From the NCBI GenBank assembly GCA_937991945.1, contig CALKLO010000001.1:1-64000 (forward strand): a DNA stretch of 64,000 bases, read 5' to 3'. A program made the position numbers and the translations under genes. The stretch's first letter is position 1. Each line of letters opens with the position of its first letter. This stretch comes from an uncultured Granulosicoccus sp. Lineage in GTDB: Bacteria > Pseudomonadota > Gammaproteobacteria > Granulosicoccales > Granulosicoccaceae. Below, piece by piece: positions 52,934 through 62,284 of this stretch. The notes below the pieces were generated by a model, which saw only the letters and a list, made by a program, of their open reading frames with translations, ran no database searches and was not told where the DNA came from.

Positions 52934-54370
52934 ATGACGAACAGTGAGTTGCCAGCTTCGGGGTCAAATTCGGGCGCGAGTTCAACAGATGGTCAATCAG
53001 AATCATCTACCGCTAAAAGCCCACAACGACGGAATCAGCGAGGAAGAAACCGTCAAAATACCAACGGTGGACAGCGTGCTGAGGGTGGTGGCAGTAACAA
53101 TAACAACCGTAATAACAACGCTAACGCTGGCAACAGTAAAAATACTAACAATAACCGTAATCGGAACAATCGCAATAACCGGAACCGTCCTCGCGACAAC
53201 GACGACATCGGTAATCGGATTGAACGAGGCAATCGTGCCCTGAAGCCGCCTCGTGAAATTACCGAGGAAATGGACAACATTGGTAATCGTGCATTGCCAG
53301 AGCCTACAGCTGCGGCCGAGTACGACGACGAAAACGACAACGTTGGTAATCGCGATCATTGCAACGTCAATAATCGCTTTCCCTCAGACAGCAATCTCAT
53401 TGGAATGGAAGATCCCTACCAAGTGGGTAGCTTGGTCGGAGGCGGTAATGGACGCTCCTCGCAAGGAAATAGAGGCAAAGGGCGTGCGAACCAGAATCGG
53501 CGACCGCAGCAGGGCCAGGGGCAACCAGGTCAGCAGCGCGGGCAGAGAAATGCTCAGCCAAGACCCAACAATCGCAATAACAACGCCAACAGCAACAACC
53601 CTAACAATAACCAGAACAGAAATAATCCGAACCGGAACAACCCGAATCGCAACAAGCCTAGCCAAGGCAATGCTGAAGACGGGCAAGGGGCAGCACCGCA
53701 AGGCGCTAACCCGCAAACTGCTGGGCAAGGTCAACCTCGTGGCAGAAATCAAAACCGCAATCGCAACCAAAACCGCAATAGAAATCAGAACCGTAACCCG
53801 CGTCAGCAGGGTGAGAACGGCGCTGCTAATGCAAATTCGAGCGACTCTACGGCTCAAACGCCTAACACAGCTCCGGTAGCTAACAACGCTGCGCCTAATC
53901 ATTCGGCTGCATCGTCACCTGTGTCTGCGCCTACGTCCGCGACTGCGTCCGCGCCGGTGAATACGACCGCGACTGCGTCCGCATCCGCACCCGTACGTAC
54001 ATCTGCGCCGACATCGTCGCCCGCTCAAGCGTCGGTTAATACGACGCAATCAGCAGCACCTCAGGCCAACGCATCCACTGGAAGTGGAGCTCCGGAAGCT
54101 GTGAAGAAGCCACGTGCTCCGAGAAAACCACGTATAGCCACAGAATCAAGTGAAGCGGCCAAGCCTGCGGCGGTTGAAAAGAAGCCTCGGGCAAAACCTG
54201 CAGCGTCTGCAACTGAGGCTACTGGAGAGGCAGCGCCGGTTAAGAAGCCACGCGCTGTGAAGAAAAAAGTCAGTAGTAAGGCGGCTCCTGCAGAAGGTGA
54301 TGTCGTCAAGAAACCTAGGGCTGCTCCCAAACCTCGTGCAAAGAAGCCACCTGCAGACGCTAGCGAATAG
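52934..54370 (+). CDS. Disordered Asn/Arg-rich protein with histone-H1-like tail
   Basis: The 478-residue product has no recognisable folded domain. Residues 1-90 are Asn/Arg/Ser-rich. Residues about 90-165 hold three copies of a D-x-[IV]-G-N-R motif (DDIGNR, DNIGNR, DNVGNR) and the only sizeable non-repetitive segment. Residues 165-300 are Asn/Gln/Arg/Gly-rich with NQNRNRNQNR repeats, 300-385 are Ala/Ser/Thr/Pro-rich, and 385-478 have repeated KKPRA blocks like histone H1 or bacterial Hc1/AlgP tails. Strong positive charge points to nucleic-acid binding. The frame stays open over 1.4 kb, and its composition is unlike neighbours. No function can be named. Confidence 0.8.
   Translation: MTNSELPASGSNSGASSTDGQSESSTAKSPQRRNQRGRNRQNTNGGQRAEGGGSNNNNRNNNANAGNSKNTNNNRNRNNRNNRNRPRDNDDIGNRIERGNRALKPPREITEEMDNIGNRALPEPTAAAEYDDENDNVGNRDHCNVNNRFPSDSNLIGMEDPYQVGSLVGGGNGRSSQGNRGKGRANQNRRPQQGQGQPGQQRGQRNAQPRPNNRNNNANSNNPNNNQNRNNPNRNNPNRNKPSQGNAEDGQGAAPQGANPQTAGQGQPRGRNQNRNRNQNRNRNQNRNPRQQGENGAANANSSDSTAQTPNTAPVANNAAPNHSAASSPVSAPTSATASAPVNTTATASASAPVRTSAPTSSPAQASVNTTQSAAPQANASTGSGAPEAVKKPRAPRKPRIATESSEAAKPAAVEKKPRAKPAASATEATGEAAPVKKPRAVKKKVSSKAAPAEGDVVKKPRAAPKPRAKKPPADASE
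53747..53798 (+). repeat. Short tandem repeat coding NQNRNR
   Basis: Imperfect units of AACCGCAATCGCAACCAA-like sequence code for repeated Asn-Gln-Asn-Arg. Silent differences between units show that the amino-acid pattern, not only the DNA, is kept. Confidence 0.6.
53937..53982 (+). repeat. 16-bp direct repeat with 30-bp period
   Basis: CCGCGACTGCGTCCGC occurs at 53937-53952 and 53967-53982 in the Ala/Ser/Thr/Pro-rich part of the same gene, a sign of recent slippage or duplication. Confidence 0.65.
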
Positions 54371-54394
54371 CGCCTGCAGATGACGTTGAAGAAA

Positions 54395-54415
54395 ACCCGA
54401 ATTACATATTCGGGT
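54395..54415. terminator. Shared terminator, Asn-rich gene / etfQO
   Basis: ACCCGAAT-TACAT-ATTCGGGT is a perfect 8-bp stem between convergent genes. On the minus strand it is followed by TTTTCTTC, a normal Rho-independent terminator. The ETF-QO stop codon TAA (54404-54402) spans the arm and loop. Confidence 0.8.
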
Positions 54416-56060
54416 AGTTAGGGCCGCCACCACCTTCAGGCACTACCCAAGTAATATTCTGACTTGGGTCCTTGATATCACACGTTTTGCAGTGAATACA
54501 GTTCTGCGAATTGATTTGAAATCGCGGTGTTTCTTCCTCGATGATGACCTCATAAACCCCTACTGGGCAATAACGCTGCGCAGGTTCGGCGTACATCGGC
54601 AGGTTGTCTCTAATCGGTAAATCAGGGTCTGCCAGTTGTAGATGGACCGGCTGGTTTTCTTCGTGGTTTGTGTTGGACAGAAACACGGACGATGATTTGT
54701 CAAAGCTAACCACGCCATCGGGTTTAGGGTAGTTAGGTGGATTACACACATCAGCACGCTTCATACAGGCGTAATCCGGGATCTCGTCACGGAAGTTGAA
54801 TGGCAGTTTTCCACCAAAGAAGTTCTGATCGATGTAGTTGTAGGCGCCGCCTAAATACATTCCGAATTTATGCAGAGCAGGGCCCCAGTTGCGAGACGTC
54901 TTCAATTCCTCACCCGCCCAGCTGTCAAGGTACGCATCGTTGAACTCGACTAATTCGCGTCCCTCATCACCATTTGCCAGCGCGACTGCGATAGTTTCTG
55001 CCGCCACCATGCCTGATTTCATTGCTGTATGAGTGCCTTTGATTTTTGCAAAATTCAAAGTGCCTGCATCACAGCCTACGAGTAAGCCGCCCGGCATGCT
55101 CATTCGGGGTAGGGAATTTAAGCCGCCTTTCGCGATGGCTCGAGCACCATAGCTGACACGCTCACCACCTTCCAGCACCTGGCTGATAACAGGGTGTTGC
55201 TTGAAGCGCTGAAATTCGTCGAAAGTACTCAAATGCGGGTTGGAGTAGTTTAAATCGATGATCAGTCCGACCACGACTTGATTGTTCTCCAAGTGGTACA
55301 TGAAAGCTCCGCCGGTGGACGACGTTTCAGACAATGGCCAGCCAGCACCGTGGACCACAACACCAGGCTCATGCTTAGCAGGGTCGACTTGCCAAAGTTC
55401 TTTCAATCCAATGCCGTAATGCTGAGGAGATTTGCCTTCATCAAGCTTAAAGTGGCTGATTAATTCCTTGCCTAAGTGGCCACGACACCCTTCAGCAAAT
55501 ACCGTGTATTTGGCGTGCAGTTCCATGCCACGCTCATGGCCTTCTTTAGGGTTGCCTGCTTCATCTAGGCCCATGTCGCCAGTAGCAACGCCTTTAATTC
55601 GGCCATCGTCATGAAACAATATTTCGGCAGCCGCAAAACCTGGGAATATTTCAACACCCAGTGATTCCGCCTTTTCGGATAACCAACGCGTTAGGTTGCC
55701 AAGGCTTGCGACATAATTGCCATCGTTGTGCATGGTTTTAGGCGAGAGCAGCGCTGGTATGCGCACAGATTTTTCCGCGCTGGTAAAAAATAGAATGTCG
55801 TCGCGAGTCACGGCCGTTTTAAGCGGCGCATCCTCGGCTTCCCAATCTGGGAATAGTTCTGTCAGGGCGCGGGGCTCTATGACAGCGCCTGAGAGGATGT
55901 GGGCACCGACTTCGGAGCCTTTTTCCAATACGACAACACTGATCTCTTGGTCTTTTTCTTGAGCCAGCTGCATCAATCGACAGGCCGTGGAAAGGCCCGC
56001 TGGGCCAGCCCCTACAACCACGACATCAAACTCCATCGATTCTCGTTCTTCACTACTCAT
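54402..56060 (-). CDS. Electron transfer flavoprotein-ubiquinone oxidoreductase
   Basis: The 552-residue product passes electrons from EtfAB to ubiquinone in the inner membrane. The FAD motif VVVVGAGPAGLSTACRLMQL is near the N-terminus, followed by GAHILSGAVIEPRALTELFP. The C-terminal 4Fe-4S cluster ligands are in YCPVGVYEV and NCIHCKTCDIKDPSQNITW. Length and order match the ETF-QO family (about 550). It serves the acyl-CoA dehydrogenase and EtfAB encoded 20 kb away. Confidence 0.96.
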   Translation of the reverse strand: MSSEERESMEFDVVVVGAGPAGLSTACRLMQLAQEKDQEISVVVLEKGSEVGAHILSGAVIEPRALTELFPDWEAEDAPLKTAVTRDDILFFTSAEKSVRIPALLSPKTMHNDGNYVASLGNLTRWLSEKAESLGVEIFPGFAAAEILFHDDGRIKGVATGDMGLDEAGNPKEGHERGMELHAKYTVFAEGCRGHLGKELISHFKLDEGKSPQHYGIGLKELWQVDPAKHEPGVVVHGAGWPLSETSSTGGAFMYHLENNQVVVGLIIDLNYSNPHLSTFDEFQRFKQHPVISQVLEGGERVSYGARAIAKGGLNSLPRMSMPGGLLVGCDAGTLNFAKIKGTHTAMKSGMVAAETIAVALANGDEGRELVEFNDAYLDSWAGEELKTSRNWGPALHKFGMYLGGAYNYIDQNFFGGKLPFNFRDEIPDYACMKRADVCNPPNYPKPDGVVSFDKSSSVFLSNTNHEENQPVHLQLADPDLPIRDNLPMYAEPAQRYCPVGVYEVIIEEETPRFQINSQNCIHCKTCDIKDPSQNITWVVPEGGGGPNYPNM

Positions 56061-56174
56061 ATTACGTTCTCTTGTTTTGTCTTAAGCCGCGACGTAGGCA
56101 TTGACGGGCACAGTATGAATATTCGTTCATAGCTGTGCGTGTTTACAACCGTTTATTCGTACTTGAACGACGTA

Positions 56175-57587
56175 TTAGCGACCAAATGTCTCTAAAGCCA
56201 ATAAATCTGTCGACTTCCCACGTTTCGCGGGGACTGCGGCAGCGTTGAATTCGTTTTTAAGTCTGGTGCTGAGTGTTTTCATTGCCCTTTTTTCGCCGTG
56301 CACTAAAAGGGCAGGCGGAGTGTTATCAAAGCTCTTATACCAATCGACCATGCCTTGCTGATCGGCGTGAGCGGATAGCCCACCTATGGTGTGGACACTG
56401 GCACGCACCTTTATTTTATCACCCCAGATTTTAACGCTATCTGCACCATCAACCAGCTTACGACCTAGAGAGCCAGGCGATTGGTATCCGGCGATAATCA
56501 CATGCGCGTCAGCGCGCCATAGGTTGTGTTTTAGGTGGTGCATGATACGTCCACCCGTGCACATGCCGCTACCGGCAATAACGATGGCCCCGGAGGCCAT
56601 TGCGTTAATTGCTCTTGATTCGTCGGCTGTTTGCGAAAATTTCAAATTAGGCATAGCCAAGAGCGGGCCGTTCTTTTTGTAGTAGGCGGCCGCCTCTTCA
56701 TCGTAAAGATTGGTGTGCTTCAGGTAGACCTCGCTGGCGCGTATAGCCATGGGGCTGTCGAGAAAAATATTCCAGCGGCCTAAATCCCATTCTTCGAAGT
56801 AGCGGGCCATGGTGTACAAAATCATTTGGCTTCGGCCAACCGAAAATGCAGGTATCAAAATATTGCCTCTTACGCTGCTCAGTGCACTGGCAATTTCACT
56901 CACCTCGACGAGCGTTTCTGACCAATCTCTGTGGGTACGATTGCCATAGGTACTCTCCATAAGGACGAGATCGGCTTTTTTCAGATAACTAAAGTCTCGC
57001 AGTATCGGGGATCCGCGATGACCGAGATCTCCACTGAATACCACGGTTCGGGTTTGATCGCCTTCGGTCAGCGTAAGCTCGACCATGGAAGAGCCTAATA
57101 TATGACCCGCATCAAAGAGCCGTATGGAGACACCTTGGGCGATCTCACGCGGTGTTTCATACTCCAATGCGCTAAGCTGCTTAATGGTATTTTCAACGTC
57201 GGATTGGTCGTAAAGCGGGCTGAGAAGCGGCTTGCCGGAGCGTTTGCGTCGTTTATTTCGATACTCAACGTCGCGTGCATTGAGATGTGCGGAGTCCTTG
57301 AGCAATATCTGGACTAAATCGCAGGTGGCGGCATGGGTGTGTATTTGCCCTTTAAACCCTTGATCAAGCAGCATGGGTAAGCGCCCGCAATGATCGATAT
57401 GCGCGTGGCTGAGAACCACGGCATCGAGTTCGGCGGGGTTAAAAGGAAAAGCGTCGTGATTTCTGAGCTCGTCTTTCTTGCGTCCTTGAATCAGTCCACA
57501 ATCGAGTAGTACCCGAGTGTTGCCCAATTCGATAAGATGGCAGGAGCCAGTGACTTCCTGCGCGGCACCGTAGCTTGTCAGTTTCAT
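56175..57587 (-). CDS. Beta-CASP metallo-beta-lactamase RNA nuclease
   Basis: The 470-residue product has the metallo-beta-lactamase metal motif LSHAHIDHCGRLP, then VVFSGDLGHRGSPIL, beta-CASP motif A in LMESTYGNRTH, motif B in IIAGYQSPGSLGRKLVDG and motif C in IGGLSAHADQQGMVDW. It resembles CPSF73/Ysh1-type RNA-processing nucleases, which are common in bacteria but poorly understood. It is divergent from rlmKL. Confidence 0.92.
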   Translation of the reverse strand: MKLTSYGAAQEVTGSCHLIELGNTRVLLDCGLIQGRKKDELRNHDAFPFNPAELDAVVLSHAHIDHCGRLPMLLDQGFKGQIHTHAATCDLVQILLKDSAHLNARDVEYRNKRRKRSGKPLLSPLYDQSDVENTIKQLSALEYETPREIAQGVSIRLFDAGHILGSSMVELTLTEGDQTRTVVFSGDLGHRGSPILRDFSYLKKADLVLMESTYGNRTHRDWSETLVEVSEIASALSSVRGNILIPAFSVGRSQMILYTMARYFEEWDLGRWNIFLDSPMAIRASEVYLKHTNLYDEEAAAYYKKNGPLLAMPNLKFSQTADESRAINAMASGAIVIAGSGMCTGGRIMHHLKHNLWRADAHVIIAGYQSPGSLGRKLVDGADSVKIWGDKIKVRASVHTIGGLSAHADQQGMVDWYKSFDNTPPALLVHGEKRAMKTLSTRLKNEFNAAAVPAKRGKSTDLLALETFGR

Positions 57588-57729
57588 GGCGTTTAATCAG
57601 CCGCCGGGATCAGGCGCGGCATAGGTTTCCCCGTATACAATGGCCATTGTATCCAAGACCGGACCGTTTGATCCTCTTGGGCAGCAGAGTTGTTACTCGA
57701 TTTTTAATTCCCTATAGGTTTCTACGCAC

Positions 57730-60063
57730 TTGTTGAATTTGTCCACACCCCTTAGCGCTCGTCTAATTACTGACGAGACCGAGCTATACGCCACCTGTGG
57801 GGCGGGTCTTGAGCGCCTATTAGCCGAGGAGTTTAATGGGTTAAAACTCAAGGGTGTGCAGAGCGCAGGGGCGGGTGTAAAGTTTCGGGGAGGGTTAAAA
57901 GCGGGCTACACGGCGTGTTTATGGTCGCGAATCGCGAATCGCGTTATTTTGCCGATTCATTCTGGTCCGGCGTCGACCCCGGAAGAGCTATACACCTTAG
58001 TGCAGCAAATTCCGTGGGCTGAGCATGTGGACGTCGACGGCACGCTGGCGGTCGACTTTTATACGGCAAAATCTGCCATTACTCATTCGCAATACGGTGC
58101 GCTGAAGGTTAAGGATGCCGTTGTCGATCAATTTAGAGACGATTTCGGCAGGCGTCCCAACGTCGAGCGTGACACCCCTGATTTGCGCATCAATGTGTAT
58201 TTGTTTCGCGATAAGGCGCGTATTGCTATCGATTTGTCAGGCAGTAGCTTGCATCGTCGAGGTTATCGAGATGCGCAAGGACTCGCTCCACTCAAAGAAA
58301 ATTTGGCGGCGGCTCTGTTGTGCGCATCAGGTTGGCCGCAAGCCATAGAAGAGGGCGTGACGCTGGTTGACCCGATGTGTGGTTCTGGCACACTCATTAT
58401 TGAGGCTGCCATGATGGCCTGTCACCAAGCCCCAGGGTTGCAGCGTGACTACTTTGGTTTTGAGGGCTGGAAGGGCCATGATGCCGATTTATGGCAATCG
58501 CTAACAGAGAAAGCGGTAGAGACGCGTCGAGACTGTCCAGTGGTTATCGTTGGATCCGACCAAGATCCTACGGCTATCGAAAATTGTGCTCACAATATCG
58601 CGCAGGCCGGTTTGCAGAATGCGATTTCTATTGAACGTATCAATTTAAGTGCTGGGCGGCCAAAAGCTATCGGTAATATCGGTGAAGGTCTGTTAGTCAC
58701 CAACCCACCGTACGGTGAGCGACTGGCCGCAGACAACCAATTTTATAGCGATTTAGGTACTGACATTAGCCGCTTTTATGCCGGCTGGCAGTGTGCCTTG
58801 TTTACGTCCATTGCGGCACCTTTTTCACGGGCAAGGCTGCCCATGTCCCAAACGCTGCATGTGCGTAATGGTGGTATTGATTGTGTCCTGTTGACCGGTG
58901 ACATTCCTAGTAGCGGTATTCAACGACGCTCTGTTAGTGAGCCCAGCGTGGTCGTTGAAGCCTTAGACGATGCTGAGATGGATACTGACTCTGAGAGCGA
59001 TAACCATCCGCAGGCGTCTTTGTATAAAGGCCGTCAAGAAGCACAAGAAGAACAAGATGATGAGGACGTTGTCGAGGATACCGGCGTCAATATTATCGAC
59101 TTCATTAACCGCATAAAGAAAAATCGCAAAGGCTTAAAGGGTTGGCTTACGCAGAATGATATTCATGCATTTAGAATTTACGATGCTGATTTGCCTGAGT
59201 TTGCTGTGGCCATTGATGTCTACAACGCAGAGACCACTCATTGCGTAGTGCAGGAATATCAAGCGCCTGCCACGGTTAACCGCGCAATGGCCGAAGCTCG
59301 ATTAGACGCCATCATGCAGGCAATGCCGGAGGTCATGAATATACCGGCCTCGCAGGTGCATCTGAAGGTTCGAGAGGTACAGTCTGGTCTGCAGCAATAC
59401 GAAAAACAAAGTGCGTCGCAAACAAAAACAGCAACTGTGTTGGAATTTGGTGCACCGCTAGAAGTTAACTTCACAGATTACCTTGATACGGGATTGTTTC
59501 TGGATCACCGTCCCGTGCGTCGATACTTGTACAAGAACAGCGAAGGAAAGCGGTTCCTAAACTTGTTTGCCTACACCGGTGCAGCGACCGTAGCCGCGGT
59601 TGCTGGTGGAGCGGATAGCAGCGTATCGGTGGATACCTCTAACCGTTACTGTCAGTGGGCAATGAGGAATCTAGATAAGAATAATGCGGCTCAGCAAAAG
59701 CATGAAGTGGTAAGACAAGATGTCAATGCTTGGTTAGCAGGTGCAGGTGTGAGTATCCGAGAAGATTCAATGTTTGACTTGATTTTGCTTGATCCACCGA
59801 CATTTTCAAATTCCAGCTCATTGGAAGATGACTGGAATGTGCAGCGCGATCATGTGAAAACCATAGATGCCTGCCTAGCGTTGTTGGCACCGGGTGGTAC
59901 GTTGATTTTTTCTAATAACTTTCGACGTTTCAAACTTGATCCTGAACTCTTAGAGGACAAGAGTCGCGGTATCAAAGTTGAAGACAAAAATCGTTGGTCA
60001 ATCGACAGAGATTTTCAACGAAATGCCCGCATCCACCAATGCTGGTTTATGCACAAGAAATGA
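57730..60063 (+). CDS. rlmL: Bifunctional 23S rRNA methyltransferase RlmKL
   Basis: The 777-residue product joins two methyltransferases that make m2G2445 and m7G2069 in 23S rRNA. The N-terminal THUMP region (about 20-165) precedes the RlmL domain with DPMCGSGTLIIEAAMMA and the catalytic NPPYGERL. The C-terminal RlmK domain has NLFAYTGAATVAAVAGGADS and LDPPTFSNSS. An acidic linker (about 410-460, EEQDDEDVVED) is longer than in E. coli (702 residues). No ATG lies before the first conserved segment, so TTG 57730 or 57733 is the start. Confidence 0.94.
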   Translation: MLNLSTPLSARLITDETELYATCGAGLERLLAEEFNGLKLKGVQSAGAGVKFRGGLKAGYTACLWSRIANRVILPIHSGPASTPEELYTLVQQIPWAEHVDVDGTLAVDFYTAKSAITHSQYGALKVKDAVVDQFRDDFGRRPNVERDTPDLRINVYLFRDKARIAIDLSGSSLHRRGYRDAQGLAPLKENLAAALLCASGWPQAIEEGVTLVDPMCGSGTLIIEAAMMACHQAPGLQRDYFGFEGWKGHDADLWQSLTEKAVETRRDCPVVIVGSDQDPTAIENCAHNIAQAGLQNAISIERINLSAGRPKAIGNIGEGLLVTNPPYGERLAADNQFYSDLGTDISRFYAGWQCALFTSIAAPFSRARLPMSQTLHVRNGGIDCVLLTGDIPSSGIQRRSVSEPSVVVEALDDAEMDTDSESDNHPQASLYKGRQEAQEEQDDEDVVEDTGVNIIDFINRIKKNRKGLKGWLTQNDIHAFRIYDADLPEFAVAIDVYNAETTHCVVQEYQAPATVNRAMAEARLDAIMQAMPEVMNIPASQVHLKVREVQSGLQQYEKQSASQTKTATVLEFGAPLEVNFTDYLDTGLFLDHRPVRRYLYKNSEGKRFLNLFAYTGAATVAAVAGGADSSVSVDTSNRYCQWAMRNLDKNNAAQQKHEVVRQDVNAWLAGAGVSIREDSMFDLILLDPPTFSNSSSLEDDWNVQRDHVKTIDACLALLAPGGTLIFSNNFRRFKLDPELLEDKSRGIKVEDKNRWSIDRDFQRNARIHQCWFMHKK

Positions 60064-60084
60064 AACTGGGTGCGCCCAGTTTTT
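60063..60084 (+). terminator. Terminator abutting rlmKL stop codon
   Basis: AAACTGGG-TGCG-CCCAGTTT followed by TT; the last A of the TGA stop is the first base of the stem. It is a compact Rho-independent terminator. Confidence 0.85.
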
Positions 60085-60158
60085 AACAGATTCAACGGTT
60101 CGGTGAGACATACTTCATCGTATAGTTCGGTATAGACAACAACACCAGAGGTTTGCGC

Positions 60159-61262
60159 GTGGCTGAATTTTTTTATGAATACGGTTTGTTCTTTTTAAAG
60201 GCGCTGACGTTTGTCATAGCAGCGGTTGTCATTATCATGGCCATCGTGGCTGCTGCCATGCGCAGCCGAGAGATGAGTGGTGGTTCTGAAGAGGGCCATA
60301 TTGAAATCAAGAAGTACAATGAGCTCCTTGAGGATATGCAAGAGTCCTTATCGTTTTCATTGCTGACGCCTGAAATGAGAAAGCAGGCTGAGAAAGAGAA
60401 AAAAGTCAGTGACAAAGCCGAACGCAAAGCGGCAAAAGCTGCAGCGAAAAAGGCGAAGAAACAACGTGGCGAAGGCGAAACTATCGTGCCTGAGAAAACC
60501 ACCTCCAGGCTTTACGTCATGGATTTTGATGGTGATATTCGTGCCAGTGCCGTTGAGCGACTGCGTCGTGAAATAACGGCCATCCTAACGACCGCAACAC
60601 CTGACGATGAAGTGATGGTTCGTCTCGAGAGTGGTGGTGGCATGGTGACATCCTATGGCTTGGCGGCCTCGCAATTGGATCGTGTCCGAGACAAGAACAT
60701 ACCGCTTACAATCTGTGTCGATAAAGTTGCGGCCAGTGGAGGATACATGATGGCGTGTGTTGCAGATAAAGTGGTTGCAGCACCTTTCGCTGTGTTGGGC
60801 TCAATTGGTGTTGTTGCTCAGATACCTAACGTGCATCGTTTGCTTAAAGAGCTGAAAATTGATTTTGAAATGCTGACAGCGGGTAAGTACAAACGAACGC
60901 TGACGGTATTTGGTGAAAACACAGACGAAGGTCGGCAAAAATTCCTAGAAGATATTGAGCGTATTCATGCGCAATTCAAACAGTACGTTAGCCAACGTAG
61001 GCCGCAGTTGGATATTGAAGCGGTAGCGACCGGTGAAATATGGTCAGGCCAGGATGCCCTAGACCTAAAGTTGGCTGATGAGTTATCGACCAGTGATCAA
61101 TACCTTATTGATGCCTGTGAGGAGCGTGAAGTGTTGCTGCTCGCTTACAAAGAAAAGCGAGGCATGTTTGATCGATTATCGATTGGTGTTCAAAACACCA
61201 TCGACGGTGTGCTGTTGAAATGGTTCGATCGACTGATGAAAAGCCGTTTTTCTATTGGTTAA
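60159..61262 (+). CDS. sohB: Inner-membrane protease SohB
   Basis: The 367-residue product is an S49-family peptidase. An N-terminal membrane helix (ALTFVIAAVVIIMAIVAAAM) is followed by a Lys/Ala-rich cytoplasmic or linker stretch (AERKAAKAAAKKAKKQR) and the protease core. The catalytic Ser lies in DKVAASGGYMMACVADKVVA and the Lys in TAGKYKRTLTVFG. I place the start at GTG 60159, seven bases after AGAGG, rather than TTG 60153. Confidence 0.92.
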   Translation: MAEFFYEYGLFFLKALTFVIAAVVIIMAIVAAAMRSREMSGGSEEGHIEIKKYNELLEDMQESLSFSLLTPEMRKQAEKEKKVSDKAERKAAKAAAKKAKKQRGEGETIVPEKTTSRLYVMDFDGDIRASAVERLRREITAILTTATPDDEVMVRLESGGGMVTSYGLAASQLDRVRDKNIPLTICVDKVAASGGYMMACVADKVVAAPFAVLGSIGVVAQIPNVHRLLKELKIDFEMLTAGKYKRTLTVFGENTDEGRQKFLEDIERIHAQFKQYVSQRRPQLDIEAVATGEIWSGQDALDLKLADELSTSDQYLIDACEEREVLLLAYKEKRGMFDRLSIGVQNTIDGVLLKWFDRLMKSRFSIG

Positions 61263-61299
61263 ATAGACCACACATTGCGTGGGTGGAACGGGCAGGGAG

Positions 61300-61327
61300 A
61301 CTCGAGGGTGTGAGTAACCCCTCGAGT
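61300..61327. repeat. Inverted repeat between sohB and HDOD gene
   Basis: ACTCGAGGG and CCCTCGAGT form a perfect 9-bp stem around a 10-base loop, 38 bases after the sohB stop. There is no T-run, so it may be a processing site, a Rho-dependent stop or an operator. Confidence 0.4.
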
Positions 61328-61436
61328 TATCGGGGAAATTGTGACTATTGATTCTCCTAAGTAACCCGAGATTCTTATTATTGCCGTAAGTAGTGCCGCT
61401 ACCTTTAACCGAACATAGGGTTCAACGGGTGGTTTC

Positions 61437-62282
61437 ATGCAGGCGGAGAGGAAGCGTAGTTTTGCGTCAGTCATGGCTGACTCTTTCCAGTTTGATGACG
61501 GTAAATTGCCGTCATTGCCTAACGCGGTTATTTACCTCGAAAAAGCCATGCGGGACGATTCCGTTAGTCTCGCGGCGCTGGCAGAACTTCTCAGCAAAGA
61601 CCCCGTGCTGGCCGCACGCTTAGTTAGGGTGAGTAACAGCGTCTATTACAGGGCAATGTCGCCTGCAGAGAGTGTTCCTGCGGCAGTCAGCCGAATAGGA
61701 TTCAAATCGACCCGCAACATTGCGCTGGGGTTATTGAAGAACTCGTTCAAAGCTCGCAATGATGTTATTGCCGCTATGATCACAGAGCTCTGGATGGAAT
61801 CTCTGCGAACAGCTGCAGTGGCGCAAGCCTTAGCAGCGCACTACACATTAATGGACGCCCAACGAGCCCTGTTAGGAGGGTTGATGTACAACGTCGGGCC
61901 TATGCTGCTCTTAACTAAAATCGATGACAATACTGATTCGATAGAGCGCGCAAATGTTCAACGTTTGATTGACACCCATGCCGTGGAGTTCGGGGTTAAA
62001 TTACTTGAGCACTGGGAAATGGATTCGGAAATCATAGCAGTTGCGGCCCATCGAGATCACTGGGTTCGTCACCACGACGATGCACCTGACCTTGCAGATT
62101 TGATCATTGTGTCGCGTAGTTGTATTCCTGATCTTGACGGACGCAAACCAGACTTCGATATATGCGAGTCTTTGCCAAGCTATGAGCGCATGAGACATTA
62201 CCTGCGCTTAACTGAACCGTTGGAAAGCATCGTCGATGATGCAGAAGAGTCTATCGCTCGCACATTAGACATGTTCTTCTAG
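61437..62282 (+). CDS. HDOD-domain signalling protein
   Basis: The 281-residue product has an HDOD domain: LPSLPNAVIYLEKAMRDDSV, LLSKDPVLAARLVRVSNSVY and AAVSRIGFKSTRNIALGLL. These proteins lack HD-domain catalytic residues and are thought to act as regulatory scaffolds, often with c-di-GMP or stress signals. No other domain is attached. It starts at ATG 61437 with GGGTGG upstream and meets the acyl-CoA ligase gene with a two-base gap. Confidence 0.88.
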   Translation: MQAERKRSFASVMADSFQFDDGKLPSLPNAVIYLEKAMRDDSVSLAALAELLSKDPVLAARLVRVSNSVYYRAMSPAESVPAAVSRIGFKSTRNIALGLLKNSFKARNDVIAAMITELWMESLRTAAVAQALAAHYTLMDAQRALLGGLMYNVGPMLLLTKIDDNTDSIERANVQRLIDTHAVEFGVKLLEHWEMDSEIIAVAAHRDHWVRHHDDAPDLADLIIVSRSCIPDLDGRKPDFDICESLPSYERMRHYLRLTEPLESIVDDAEESIARTLDMFF

Positions 62283-62284
62283 GT

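Noticed and set aside
53100-53800. Repeated short units that could suggest a CRISPR array
   Set aside because: The units are imperfect codon-level repeats within an open frame, without constant-length spacers.
53003-53902. Long antisense ORFs opposite the Asn/Arg-rich gene
   Set aside because: Low-complexity AAC/CGC codons read in other frames give long Val/Ile/Leu-rich frames by chance. The plus frame has a sensible start, motifs and tail.
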